A stretch of DNA of 64,000 nt from Allolobophora icterica (taxonomy: Eukaryota > Annelida > Clitellata > Crassiclitellata > Lumbricidae), in the NCBI GenBank assembly GCA_963556255.1, contig OY744604.1, positions 22,306,566-22,370,565 on the forward strand, written 5' to 3'. This document shows, piece after piece, positions 11,713 through 23,789 of the stretch. The number at the start of each line of letters is the position of its first letter. Within the stretch, counting starts at the first letter, position 1. The notes under the pieces were generated by a model that was not told where the DNA came from, searched no databases, and worked only from the letters and a program-made list of their open reading frames with translations. Position numbers and translations under genes: made by a program.

Positions 11713-11948
11713 TTTATTTATTTATTTATTCCGGATATTTCTATAGCGCCTCTCTAAGTCAACTACTACTCAGAGGCGATCCCGACTACAGCATTTGATA
11801 CTGTGCCGGAATTTTCACGCCGAAGCGCCACGAGCAATTGCGAGTGAAGGACTTGCCCAAGGTCCATACACAGCGGCTAGAGTGGGATTCGAACCTGCAA
11901 CCCTCCGGTCACAAGGCGCCGAACTTACCACTGAGCCACCATGCCCCA
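11713..11948 (-). mobile_element. tRNA-derived SINE (copy 1)
   Basis: Minus-strand head GGGGCATGGTGGCTCAGTGG (A box) and GGTTCGAATCCC (B box), body with CGGCACAGTATCAAATGCTG, then AGGCGCTATAGAAATATCCG and a TAAA-type tail. Three more copies at 20291, 24002 and 25592 share the structure. The tail GGCGCTATA.AAAT is like that of the LINEs here, so mobilisation by that LINE is likely. Confidence 0.88.
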
Positions 11949-12267
11949 CAATACTCCAATCTTATCTAATCTAATCTAATCTAATACAATCTGATCTGAT
12001 TTGATCTACTCATTCAGTAAGACCAACAATTAAAGTAACAAGATTGAGACAGTCTTGTGCGTCTCGTGACTAGACCTAAGTAGTTGCCTGGCTTATATTT
12101 GGTTCATGTAGAATTCACACTCTGTTAAGAAATCCGAAGTATCATTTCGTTTACCTCATTTTTTCTCGGTCGGAATTGCGTTCACTTATCATCATCGCTT
12201 ATCATTATCACTTATCACAATCAAGGTCGTCGTTGTCGCCGAATATCTGAGTACTCATACTGATACT

Positions 12268-12386
12268 CATAGGCGTAGACTCTGGGGGCAGCCCCCCATA
12301 ATTGAGACGGACTGTACATTTAATGCATAAAGTGTAGAAAAATAACCAAATGCCCCCTCAATATTTTGGACAAGTTTACGCCAGTG
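12268..12386. mobile_element. 119-bp hAT-like MITE
   Basis: Ends CATAGGCGTAGACT and, in reverse, CACTGGCGTAAACT; flanks CTGATACT (12260-12267) and CTGATGCT (12387-12394) differ at one of eight positions. It lies in the gene 2 intron. No ORF. Confidence 0.65.
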
Positions 12387-12394
12387 CTGATGCT

Positions 12395-13339
12395 AATAAT
12401 ATTATTATTAATAATGTTATGTCATAGTGCTTAAGTGTGTAATAAGCTCAGATCCCGTAGTGTATGCCGCGAAAAATTTAGACAAGAAGAAAAGAAAGGT
12501 AGGACAGGAAAGAGGATGAGCTGGGAGATGTCTGACAAGATTGATCGCAGTCAGCCGTGTTGCCAACAGTTCGGATTGGATAGTCCAACCAGACGGTGAT
12601 ATAAGCACCACAGGTTTTTCGTCTTCGTCTCTTTAATCTAGTAGCCCTGGAGATGAAGTAATTGATAACCTGCTGAGAGATTAACAACACCAGTCGAATT
12701 GCGAACCAAGTTAGTCACCATCGAAGACCACTCCCTTTTAATTACGTAGTTCCTCATTACTTTTAGTCAGCAAACAGAGGTCACTGTCAGTGAGACAGAT
12801 AAACCCCCTCCCATAGCTAAGACCTGGAATTTCGGCTTATGGGGATTAAAGTAAATTTAGGCAAAGATTTCAACCAACTGGAATTCACCATATACCATAT
12901 AGGAACATCTCGCTTAATACTCGTTGTAATTTGTTGCAGTCAGTCAGACAGGCAGACTGTCGGAGAGAAAGAATTAGTTGTAGCTCTAGTAGCGTCTCTA
13001 AGGTCAGATAATTAACATCAGGTTACGATGGCGAAGTTTGGCAATGTCTAATGTCTAGACACACTGTTGTCGTCCGCTTGGGTAGATTAGAATAGATTGT
13101 GATTCGTAAAAAGCTGTCGTAATTATTGTTACTCTAGCTACCATCGGACTTAGTCTGCTCAAATACTCTCGCATGGATTCTGGTGGTATATGCACGTTAA
13201 AGAAGACAATGATAATAAAAGATAGAGGAACATTGAAGTCCCATTCTTAGTCTAATAGATGACTTCTACAGACAGGATACAATACTGCTATAGATATAAT
13301 ATTAAATAGATTTTTAATGGGATCTTTTTCTACTTTTAG
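12395..13339. other. gene 2 intron remainder, nothing recognised
   Basis: No ORF, exon or repeat I can support. The polypyrimidine-rich end (TTTTTCTACTTTTAG) is a good acceptor for the propeller exon. Confidence 0.4.
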
Positions 13340-14160
13340 TTGAACATCGGTACAAATTGGATCCTGTCTTAGTTAGAAAGATCAGAACAAAAGCCTCAGA
13401 AAAAGAAAAGAAATGGATCCGTGGATTGACGATCTTAGACAAAGAAGTTTTTGTTGTGAGTGAAGAGAATTCAGAAGTTGAAGTCTACGATTCGATGAAA
13501 TTCAGTTTCAGTCGCCGATGGAATTTGAAGGAATTAATTTACCCTGTAGACATAGGATCCTGCAACAGAAATAAATGTCTCAACATCTTCGATTACAAAG
13601 GCTTGTTAGGTCAGTCAAAGGAAATCCTGAGAGTTGATCCAAATGGAAAACTAATAAAGCAATGGTCAACGGGAGACGATTGTGGATGGGGTCTGTCTGT
13701 AACAGATGAATCGAATATCATTTTAACTGTCTATCAGAAAAATAAATTAAATGAATATTCGCCAGATGGACAATTGATAAGGGAAATCAATCTATCATCA
13801 GACGCAGGTATTCGTCATCCATTGCATGCTATAAAACTGAGTAACGGTCATTTCGTGGTCAGTCATGTCGATTATGATCTGCATAGAGTGTGTGTAGTGG
13901 ATGCAGACGGAAAACTTGAGAAGTCATTCGGTGGAAAACGTGGATCAACCATCGCACAGATGAATCATCCAGTCTATTTGTCCGTCGATAGAAATGGATT
14001 TGTGATGGTCGCTGATCTTAATAACAGTCGAGTTTTGTTATTAGATCCAGAGCTGGAATTTAAGAGAGAAATTCTCTCAAAAGATGGAAAACACGGACTG
14101 CGTTATCCAGAAAGAATTCTCCTGGATGAGTCCAATGGTCGACTGTTTGTGGCTGACAAC
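13340..14160 (+). pseudogene. gene 2 exon 3: beta-propeller, split by transposon
   Basis: Acceptor CTTTTAG, phase 1, opens V-E-H-R-Y-K-L-D-P-V-L. The open frame runs through all propeller units (for example KSFGGKRG then L-S-V-D-R-N-G-F-V-M-V-A-D) to R-L-F-V-A-D-N, where the hAT-type element begins. The lost end (E-S-N-N-E-G-I-L-I-F-D-L-K then TAA) is at 16476-16517. As it stands the frame reads five codons into the element and stops at 14173-14175, removing only the last strand. Confidence 0.85.
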
Positions 14161-16467
14161 CAGTGTTGCCAGTGAGGTTTTCAGATTTCCCCAGATCTCG
14201 TTCCAAAAAATCCCCAGATTTCCCAAGATTATATAAACACAAATTATGAGACTTTTTAACACTATTTAACAGTAACATACCTACTTACAGTTACATTAAT
14301 AACAATATATTTTCCTCAGATGAGTGGAATCAAATATACTGACTTGTTATTTTTTTTTAATTGGCACTTGTCAATTACTTAAAGTTGTCGGCTAGTCGGC
14401 ATCCAAGTCGACGACAACTTCTGTTTCGTTAAGATCATATGACTGCTTCACGGGACAGCCAGCGTGTTTTGCATAGCATCAACGCCTTATGTTTCTGGGC
14501 CTAAACTACATCTTGTATTAACTAGAGATTTCTTTTACTACTATTCGAAGAACAGAAGTAGACATTCTTTATGAAAATTTCAAGACAAGTTGGTAGGCGG
14601 TTGCTGGCAACATTTGCACAAAGTGCGAATGAATGACAGACAAATGTTTATTACTTCAAGCCGCTCAAAATGGATCACATAAGCAGCACTGCGCTTCGGT
14701 GAAATTTTTAGAGCTATTGTGCTGTCTGGAAGCATCTGCTTACTATATTCTATCAAATGATCTGCTTATGTTCAGCATTATGTTCTGCCAAATGATCAGC
14801 TTATGTTCAGTATAATTTTCTGCCACGAAAGCCGTCAACAATATCTCCACTTTAGCAATTTGTCTTGAAGACCGGGCTCTTTTGGTTTGTTGAAAAACTT
14901 GTTAATGTTCAGAGTTGTGGCGTGCTCGACGTTATGTCGTTAACCCGCTACAACTACCTCGCGTACATTCATCATCGCTCATCCATTAACAGAAATTTCA
15001 AACTATAACACAGTGGTTTTCAACCGGGGTTCCGCGGAACCCAGGGGTTCCGCGGGCGTCGGCCAGAGGTTCCGCGGCAGTTTAAAATAAAATTTTAAAA
15101 TATCAACTGAATAATTCACAAAAGGATTAGCAATGAGCAGAATTCTTCATAGCTTTCAGTCATTCTTGCTTGACACAATTCTATATTAAAGTAATTAACA
15201 TTATTACGTGAACGTTGCATTTTAGATGTCGTTATATTACATGCATACCCATATATACATGAATCTATTCATGACTTTTAACTTGGAAGAGGCATATGCG
15301 TCAAATGGGAATTATTATTTTAATGAATGATGACAACTTTATTATTTTTATCTAGTTTCGAAATGGCATTCAGACAAAGTAGGCTACCAGGACATTTGAC
15401 CATTTACTTTACCATTTATTTTTGAACCACTCCAACAGTCTCAATAACTATTTTCCATCAGTAGGCTACCTGTTCAGCAGTAGGCCTACGACTGGGTTAT
15501 AGAAACCCATTTGTAGGAATTAATTCTTCTTTGGATCAGTACACTTTGACAGAGAAGAATTCGCTGAAATCGCGGCTGATGGAATGCTCAACATGCAGAG
15601 GTAGACTTGGACTCGTTTTGGATATTTGTCGAACAGGAATATCCTCTACTATACTTAGGCCTACCTATTCGAGTTCGGATTTTCTGCCATGACTACCACA
15701 AAAAACAAAAAGCGAGAACGACTCTTGTCTGTTGAGGACGAATTATTACGGGTGTGTGAGAATTAAACTGTTACGCTGAAGCCACCAGGCACAAATTTTA
15801 CACTAAACTTGATGAAAGTTACTCGCCGGACAGCGTTTCTGTAACACTGTTGCAGAATATATTTTAATATTTTATCCATCTGTCGGAAGTAGTAGCTGAC
15901 GAAGTACAATAAAAGTGCTGTTGTTCAGTAGCATTACTTTGTGCACTACACTTGAGTGCTAAAGTATATAGTGCTAAAATATACACAGCAGCAGAGGTGC
16001 AAATAACTTATATTAAAGGTTCAAAATTCTTAAATCTAAATATTATCCCAACATTACATTTGTTTCTATCAATTTCGGATGGGTGAAACGCGCTGGGTTC
16101 CGTGAACCATTGAGCGCTTGTGTAGGGTTCCGTCACTGCAAAAAGGTTGAAAACCACTGCTATAACAGGAAATAGAAATACAATCACTAGATTGACTAGA
16201 TAGTTGATGACGTCATTGATATGGTTTAAACAAGAAGTGCCTTTGGTGGAATGAAAATTATACAGCGCATTATTTTTTACATTCAATTACATTCGATTAC
16301 AATATAAACATAGTGTCTAATGCTAAGTGCACACAAAATACATACATTGTCAATGCAAATTTTCAAAATGGTCAAATTTCCCCAGTTTTGGGAAAAAATC
16401 CCCAGATCCCCAGACGAAGGCCGAAATCCCCAGATCTAGGGAAAAATCCCCAGCTCTGGCAACATTG
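14161..16467. mobile_element. hAT-type element inserted in gene 2 last exon
   Basis: Ends CAGTGTTGCCAG and, in reverse, CAATGTTGCCAG; exact 8-bp target duplication CTGACAAC at 14153-14160 and 16468-16475. Subterminal regions repeat ATCCCCAGAT-type blocks in inverted orientation (14180-14230 and 16375-16455). No transposase frame, so non-autonomous. A second hAT-type element is nested at 15011-16159; without it the element is about 1150 bp. Confidence 0.9.
15011..16159. mobile_element. nested hAT-type element
   Basis: Perfect 15-bp inverted ends CAGTGGTTTTCAACC and exact 8-bp target duplication CTATAACA at 15003-15010 and 16160-16167. Subterminal GGTTCCGCGGAACCC-type palindromic blocks are typical of hAT elements. 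Internal sequence (1149 bp) shows no intact ORF. Confidence 0.93.
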
Positions 16468-16475
16468 CTGACAAC

Positions 16476-16517
16476 GAATCGAACAATGAAGGGATTCTCA
16501 TTTTCGATTTGAAATAA
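16476..16517 (+). pseudogene. gene 2 displaced 3' end of last exon
   Basis: Directly after the right target duplication; encodes E-S-N-N-E-G-I-L-I-F-D-L-K and TAA, aligning with the ends of gene 1 (Q-V-L-I-F-N-L-K) and gene 3 (R-V-L-V-Y-D-M). Confidence 0.85.
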
Positions 16518-16630
16518 TTTTAGCTGAATTTGATGCCAAATTAAGTGAATAATATTTCGTATTTTGTAATGAGCCTTTATCTTTTGGTTGGACCTGAGCC
16601 TTTAAGATTCTGGTGACGATGTATTGTATA

Positions 16631-18562
16631 GGGTAACTTGGGGTTATATGGACCCCGGGGCTATATGGACCATAGTGAGTCACCAAGTGAAGGAAGTAGT
16701 CACTGGCATTTAATTAAGTTTGTTCTAGTTTATAATACTACTCGATGCTGTGGTCGCGCCGGATATTGTTACCGATGTTGTTTGACCGATTTATGATTTA
16801 AAAAGTGATCCCACATATAAAGTTCGTCAATTGCTATTTGTTGCTGCCATCTGCCATCCAGAATACCGATTATTTGCAAGCGGCGGGTAAATATAACCAA
16901 TATATCATTTTTTTCGTTGAAATGTTGCGCTTTTCAGGGCTATATATTTTCATGCAACGTTAGCGATAATATGTTGTTTAGCTGTGGTTGAAGTCGTGTA
17001 CCCTGTTTGGGGTTGTATGGACCCACTCTGAAGGGGCTGCATGGACCACGGTCCATGCAACCCATAGAGCCTATCTCAATTGAATTCTATATATAGTGTT
17101 TGAATGCAATAGTGATTGAATCTATTTGTATTAGGCCATATTATTGTCTTATTATTATGATTATTATTTATTCTTCTTATTATATATTGCATGTATTATT
17201 AAATTATTTCAAAAGCAGCAGACATGGTGAGAACATTCAAGTGGAAGAATGTCCGAGGACAGTGAATGAGACTGCAGGTGAGACTGCAGATACCTGTGGT
17301 ACTGATGAAGGTGCTCTAGCTGCAGCAATGAGCAGTACAGCTGGTATTTCTTTCTCTTCCATTCTCAAGATTGACGAAACACCATACCGCAGGCCAAAAG
17401 CAATGGAAGGCAAACCAAACACAAAGTCGCCCATGTGGGTGTGCTAACCAGTTCTCCATATAAGAAGGAACTTGAGGCCATGAAAGCTAAACAGTTGGCA
17501 AAAACTGCTGAAGCTGCTGTCAAAAGAGAAGCGCGAGTCCGATTTGCAGAGAACCGAGAATAGCACTCGGATGCTGTCAAAAGAGAAGCGCGAGTCCGAT
17601 TTGCAGAGAACCGAGAATAGCAAGGCAAAGAAACCGGAAGTAGGCTTAACAGAGAACTGGAAGCCAAAGAGATCGAGGGTTATTAGGCCTAACACGACGT
17701 AAGAATCAGCGGCAAGTTCAAGAGTTGTCTACAGAAAGAAAAGTCGAGCAAACGCAAACTTGCACGCTCCAGTGGTGCTGCTGTTCCGTGCCTTTACTGT
17801 GGTGACCTGTTTGGAGCAACAACAGTCATGGATTTAAAGTCAAATGTGCAATGAATGAGCACATTTTGAATATGCCGATGCCAGTCGAAACTAGCATAGT
17901 TTTGTATGTGAACGTTGCACATAGACCTAAACACTGAACCCGTTGAACTCTTTTGTGGACTTTTAGCTGCTTGTTATTGTTTATTTTTTTGTACCGTTTA
18001 CCCTAGTAGGATAAGTTTTTATAAAGTGCATATATTATGCAGTATTAATATCTTGTCTAGTCAGCAGTCTTGATAAAATTTTATGCAGCTTTCTAGTAGC
18101 CTACTTTTGCATTTTGGATATTACACATTACCAGTATCAAGTGATAACTAATAGTTTCAAATCTGTTAATCGTGTTATAATCTAGCCATGTAGCCAATTA
18201 TATGCTAATAAACGACTTGATTTGATGACAAATATTATTATTAAGGAAACTGACAGTAATTTTCTAACTAGTATTATGTACTATGCTAAGATCATTGGAC
18301 AGGGGTAATATGGACCTGGTCCATATTACCCCTTTTAAGTGTGTCCATATTACCCCAACCATGGGGCAATATGGACCTTTTTGTAAGTTTCAGTTTCTTC
18401 TATATTTTGAAATAAATTGATGTTAATTGTCCAGAAACAATTATGTTTTTGCTTCATTATAATGAAAGCATTTGGATGCAATTTAATTGGACTGTATGGA
18501 TGCTTGATTTTGCTCAGAAATAGTCATTTATGTTAAGGGGTCCATATTACCCCAAGTTACCC
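16631..18562 (+). mobile_element. pogo-type (Tc1/mariner superfamily) DNA transposon relic
   Basis: Inverted ends GGGTAACTTGGGGTTATATG and, in reverse, GGGTAACTTGGGGTAATATG, flanked by TA on both sides (16629-16630, 18563-18564). The interior between about 17390 and 17820 keeps degenerate coding for the tail of a pogo/jerky-like transposase: V-L-T-S-S-P-Y-K-K-E-L-E, basic residues, then V-P-C-L-Y-C-G-D-L-F. Several frameshifts. A 48-59-bp tandem duplication lies at about 17511-17622. Strand is that of the relic coding. Confidence 0.78.
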
Positions 18563-18859
18563 TATCCTTTATTTACTTCAGAATGGAATATGAGATAATA
18601 ATTATATTCAGCTCAGATTTTCTGGTTTCTGGTGTCTCTATATGAAATACTTAACACGAAGAATCGTTTCCTTTCATTCAAACTCTATCTTGTGAAGAAA
18701 AAGAAAATTCTCGTTCAACTTAATTCTTGTTATTTATTTTTTGTTATTTGCCAAAGAAATTTTCTCTTGTGTTTTCTAGAGTGCAGAGATATTCCGGAAA
18801 TGCTGGTGTCTTTTCTTCTGAAACACATAAAAGCAATGGCATAGCCTATGTGAATTACA

Positions 18860-18962
18860 TTGTGTTTTGTTACGTTCTGTTACGTTATATTATGTTGTGC
18901 TGCGCTATGTTACGTTGTCTTATGTTACGTTATTTTACATAATGTTACGCTATGCTGCATTA
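18860..18962. repeat. degenerate TTATGTTACG minisatellite
   Basis: About ten imperfect 10-11-bp units of the type TGTTACGTTA. ORFs across it are repeat artefacts. Confidence 0.7.
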
Positions 18963-19034
18963 ACATTTTTCTGTTTGTGTAAAAAATTACTTCAAGTGCA
19001 CTCGGATGCAGTCATACGACCTGATAGTCTGAAA

Positions 19035-19120
19035 ATTGATCTGAGTACGGCTTGTTTTGTTGTTCCATCGGTTGATACTTTTTGCAATAGACACGGCGCA
19101 ATAGAAGTTACAAATTACAA
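19035..19120. repeat. dispersed repeat shared with 43560-43650
   Basis: CATCGGTTGAT followed by GCAATAGAAGTTAC blocks occur in both places in the same order and orientation. Family unknown. Confidence 0.5.
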
Positions 19121-19484
19121 TTAAACTTCAGAGAAATCGAGCAGATCCAGAATATAGGGGTGGGTGACATGTTTTTAATATCACACCCTGACGTTCAATC
19201 CTTTATAGCATCTGAATCATTGAATGGCACTTTTAAAATGTTCGATTACAATTACAGTTAGTGGTTGTCAAATGTGTACCAGTGTAAGTTTCAAGGCTAA
19301 AAATTGACCAGCTACTTCATGAGATGGTGTACATTATAAATGCTGCTTGGATACAGAAAGCGTTCAATTCAATAGCAATAAAGTGGTTTTGGCTACGGTT
19401 ACTGAAGTAGCTATCAGCAAAGTCAGCAAAGAAAAAGTCTGCGCTTAGGGACAACAACGTTTTCTAGCAGGACAAGAGAAGGCT

Positions 19485-19594
<110 letters not shown>

Positions 19595-19934
19595 CTTCGT
19601 TTAATATCTTCAAACTGACAATAACGCAGTATGATTACAAATCGGTATGAACGGATCATACGGATGATCACAAGTTATTACAGGAGTCGAATTTAACTGT
19701 ACACGGCAGCCATGCAAGGCGCCCATCACGTCCTACATCTCATTTTAACACCGCGCCATCTCGCGAATGAAAGGCTGAGTGGACCTAAATTTGGGAGGGT
19801 TGCGGGAAGTTACCACTACTCTATGGACCCCCAAGCGAATTTAGCCATTGCATTAATCATTCAGCCGGAAAACTGTAAGTAATATCTAGAGTTTCTTCTC
19901 AAAGTATCAATTAAAATTATCTTTTTTTGTATTT

Positions 19935-20126
19935 TTGGTTAAATCTACACCCACATTATTTCTAAAGACGTGTTTACCTCAACATACTTCTATGGCTCAA
20001 TACCGTGCCTACGCATCTGTTGGTCCGTCCCTCTGGAATGATCTTCCTTCCATGACTCATTCTCAGATCTTAACTGGTGGTATTGCCTCTACTTCTCGCT
20101 GTCTTGAGATTTTCCTTTTCTCACGG
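19935..20126 (+). mobile_element. LINE C-terminal fragment, split by a hAT-like element
   Basis: Encodes H-T-S-M-A-Q-Y-R-A-Y-A-S-V-G-P-S-L-W-N-D-L-P, the same block as at 150-425. The LINE 3' end resumes after the inserted element, at 20710 (CTCACGGGGCTCCGCGCCTC), matching the order in the 5' copy. Confidence 0.75.
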
Positions 20127-20709
20127 CCAGCTACACAATTTCAGCATGTTGCGTCTGGGGTCATGGGAGCTGTTCAGCAGGTCGAAGAAATTAATGTCTG
20201 AGTTTGACGCATCAAGCAGCATAACCTCAACATAAGCAACATAACTTAAATCTATAAACCGAAGGAAATTATTAAACGCTTATATATACTTTATTTATTC
20301 CTGATATTTCTATAGCGCCTCTCGAAGTCAACTACTACTCAGAGGCGCTCCCGACTACAGCATTGGTATACTGTGCCGGAATTTTCACGCCGAAGCGCCA
20401 CGAGCAATTGCGAGTGAAGGACTTGCCCAAGGTCCGTACGCAGCGGCTAGAGTGGGATTCGAACCTGCAACCCTCCGGTCACAAGGCCCCGAACTTACCA
20501 CTGAGCCACCACGCCCCACAATATACATATACATGTAGTCCATTGTTGTAGCATATTCAAATTTGAAACAATTCAGCAATTAAAACATTGAACTTTAGTT
20601 TCTTTACTAATATTTAAAGGCAGAGTAAAATAGTCAGGTCATAAGGCAGGTCAGGAGTAAAATAGGCGGGTCAAATGACCTGCCGCGACCGATGGTAGCG
20701 CCGCCACTG
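20127..20709. mobile_element. hAT-like element copy 1 (family also at 49002)
   Basis: Ends with GGTAGCGCCGCCACTG; flanked by CTCACGG at 20120-20126 and 20710-20716. It aligns with the 49002-49954 copy on both sides of that copy's 600-bp interior. The left terminus lacks the expected CAGTGACGGCG. It contains a SINE at 20291-20518. Confidence 0.65.
20291..20518 (-). mobile_element. tRNA-derived SINE (copy 2)
   Basis: Same structure as copy 1: minus-strand head GGGGCGTGGTGGCTCAGTGG, B box GGTTCGAATCCC, 3' AGGCGCTATAGAAATATC and TAAA tail. Nested in the hAT-like element. Confidence 0.88.
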
Positions 20710-20789
20710 CTCACGGGGCTCCGCGCCTCTGATTAGTACATGGGTTATACTGCGAGTGGCACTTAATAAATTCGTAGATACAATACAAT

Positions 20790-21639
20790 ATAATACATAC
20801 CAGGTCAGGCAGATCTAAGAGAATACAATCATATAACACTTGTAACAGAATGCTGGATATGACTCGAAAGTGGTATTTACGGGTGAGGATTCAAGCTGAA
20901 AGAAGTTTGTTCATATATGACGCAAGGAAAGAAAAGAAGGTGTGAAGAGAGTCCATGACATAGGTGTGCAGCAATGGGCTTGATTCTTGCCGGAGGAAAT
21001 AGTGTATACTGTATAGCCATGAAGACCATTATTAATTTCACGTTTAGCTAGAAAGCGACACCGAATATGTGTCTTCATTGAGACTGATTCCGAGTCAAGC
21101 AAAGTTGTCGATGTCTTCTGAATCGGCAGGTCGTACAGTCGTTTGCAGATAGGCCTATAACTTCAACGTTATCTAAAAAAATAATTGTCTCATCCACATA
21201 TTTATATTTTATTTTTAAATATTGAAGCATTCAAAAATGTCAAAGTTCGTTGAAGTTTTGAATATGATAAATATAAATAAGAGGTCTATTAAATTTGAAT
21301 AATTTATACAGTTGACTAGATACTGTATCTAGTTTATGTTATTCGGTTTAAAATCAATAGTTTCTAGAAACACTCGGCTACTAGCGATGACTCAAATAAG
21401 CGTCTTATTTAGCAATTAAAAATTTAAAAATATTTTGATATGCAAAATAACGTTTCTTATTGAATTATATTTCAACTGGAATAAATGACTCACGAACCTC
21501 ATACGTTCGAAGACATTGAATGGGTGCATGAAACAAATGGCAGTAGCAATACACTAACCAAAACTTGCATGCAGTCCTTTAGAAACTGTCTTAGAAGCAT
21601 GTACTCAAAGACCATCTGCAATAGACTGTTACCATACAT
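20790..21639. other. no gene recognised
   Basis: AT-rich sequence without supportable ORF, RNA gene or named repeat; two (AATACAATAT)-like low-complexity patches near 20780-20800. Confidence 0.35.
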
Positions 21640-22030
21640 TGGCTCCCTATCCGACAGCGCATAGTCTATTGCTTCTATGGGTTGGCGGTGTCATCTGGGT
21701 CTCGCTCCATCTTATTGCTAGACCTGTTCAGGCCTGTGTCGGCTTCTCGGACTGCTCGAGTCTTCCGCGGGGGTGGGGGGGGGGGGTTGGGGTTGGAGTG
21801 CTCTCCGTCCCGTTTGCCCGTACTGCTATTATGCACAACTGGGCCTTCTCGGTAGTTGGTCCGACCATAATGTTATATGGAATGGCTTTCCTCCTGAGCT
21901 GCGCTTACACCCTAGGTCTTCCTCTGACACCTTCTATAAGTTCTATGACCGCTTGAAAATTGTTCTTTTTGTCGGTGCTGGAGTAGTTCTCTGAAGAGGC
22001 GCTATATAAATCCATGAATCTATGAATGAA
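21640..22030 (+). mobile_element. LINE C-terminal fragment with 3' tail
   Basis: Encodes V-P-F-A-R-T-A-I-M-H-N-W-A-F-S-V-V-G-P, and after a frameshift L-H-P-R-S-S-S-D-T-F-Y...L-K-I-V-L-F; ends GAAGAGGCGCTATATAAATC plus an AATGAATG run. A G-rich run sits at 21769-21795. Confidence 0.7.
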
Positions 22031-22587
22031 TGTTGCTCGTTCGCAAGTGCCAGAGTTTATTAAATTTCAGTTCTTGTCCACATTCAGGCGTTTTATCGCT
22101 TTATTTACTAAGCTCGCCATTGTTATCTTGTCCGTTTTGCAAAAATATATTGCATATGACACACCAGTATTGGTACTTCAGTATAAATATAGCAACACGT
22201 TATTAGTCTATAGTGTATATAAGGTGCCGTAGCGAATCGCCGAATCCCGAATCGCCGAAATGGTATTACCGCCGAATCGCCGAAACTATTTTGTCAAGAA
22301 TGGCCGTATCGCCGAAAATGCTCTTCGTAGCGAATCGCCGAATCCCGAATCGCCGAAATGGTATTGCCGCCGAATCGCCGAAACTATTTTGTCAAGAATG
22401 GCCGTATCGCCGAAAATGCTCTTCGTAGCGAATCGCCGAATCCCGAATCGCCGAAATCGTATTGCCGCCGAATCGCCGAAACTATTTTGTGAAGAATGGC
22501 CGTATCGCCGAAAATGCTCTTCGTAGCGAATCGCCGAATCCCGAATCGCCGAAATCGTATTGCCGCCGATTCGCCGAAACTATTTTG

Positions 22588-22680
22588 ACCAGTGTATATC
22601 TAGATATACACTGGCTGTACATATACATACAATGACCAGTGTATATCTAGATATACACTGGCTGTACATATACATACAAT
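22588..22680. repeat. duplicated palindrome
   Basis: Two tandem copies of about 49 bp, each with the perfect palindrome CCAGTGTATATC / GATATACACTGG around TA. Then 22803-22910 forms a long AT-rich hairpin (TATAGGTCAGTATATACT against its inverse). Confidence 0.8.
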
Positions 22681-22949
22681 GCCCTAGGTTATAGATACAC
22701 ACTGATCTCTTAATAGACGTCATGGGAACCGTGTCAATGGCTGCGGTTGCGTTGCGTATAATCACAATAAATCTTATTAAAGTAAATTCTAATTCTTTGT
22801 TGGTGAGTGACGTATACTACATATATATGTATAGGTCAGTATATACTATATATATGTATTATATATATAGTATATACTGACCTATACATATATATGTAGT
22901 ATATATATGATGTAATCTTACTGCGTACTTGTCAGTTTGAATTAATAAA

Positions 22950-23096
<147 letters not shown>

Positions 23097-23699
23097 CGGG
23101 TCAGTGTAGGCATGGACGCAACATCTTTACTTTCCGCCCGCCAGATTCTGTGCACTAGCTTTCGGGATATCGAACTCTGATCACTTTCGGCGTTTCGGGA
23201 TTCGGCGATTCGAGTCGGCAGTGGTTTTCGGCAAATCGCCCGCTTGGTAGAAAACTGCTTTCGGCGATTCGGCCGATTTTGCAGTTTAAGGGCTTTCGGC
23301 GATTCGGGATTCGGCGATTCGAGTCGGCAGTGGTTTTCGGCAAATCGCCCGCTTGGTAGAAAACTGCTTTCGGCGATTCGGCCGATTTTGCAGTTTAAGG
23401 GCTTTCGGCGATTCGGGATTCGGCGATTCGAGTCGGCAGTGGTTTTCGGCAAATCGCCCGCTTGGTGGAAAACTGTTTTCGGCGAATCGGCCGATTTTGC
23501 AGTTTAAGGGCTTTCGGCGATTCGGGATTCGGCGATTCGGGTAGACGCCGTATATAAAGCCTGCAATAGCCTGTCATCATCCTACGCGTACAGTAAAATT
23601 CACCCAGGTGTTACTAATCAACGATCTGATTTTAAATTCACGTAAGCATATATATATAGACTTGAAAGATTATTAGGCCTACCTTTCTAACACCTAACA

Positions 23700-23700
<1 letters not shown>

Positions 23701-23788
<88 letters not shown>

Positions 23789-23789
23789 A
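23701..23789. repeat. (ATC)n microsatellite
   Basis: Near-perfect CAT/ATC array. The following 180 bp (23790-23970) looks like a decayed coding repeat attached to it, family unknown. Confidence 0.95.

Larger units (their letters stand above)
9589..16517 (+). pseudogene. gene 2: RING/B-box/coiled-coil/beta-propeller (TRIM-NHL-like), disrupted
   Basis: Exons 9589-10729, 11132-11552, 13340-14160 and a displaced last piece 16476-16517. Intact relatives have a RING ligase domain, two zinc B-boxes, a coiled coil for self-association and a propeller for substrate or RNA binding. Breaks: a one-base gain near 9814 giving TGA just after the RING, a one-base loss near 9973 inside B-box 1 that restores the frame, a one-base gain near 11359-11366 in the coiled coil (exon length 421 instead of the phase-neutral 420), and a 2307-bp hAT-type insertion 12 codons before the stop. 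Each break alone could be a sequencing error, but the insertion with its 8-bp target duplication is certain, so decay is the simplest reading. The propeller frame up to 14160 is open, so domain-only transcripts remain possible. Confidence 0.8.
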
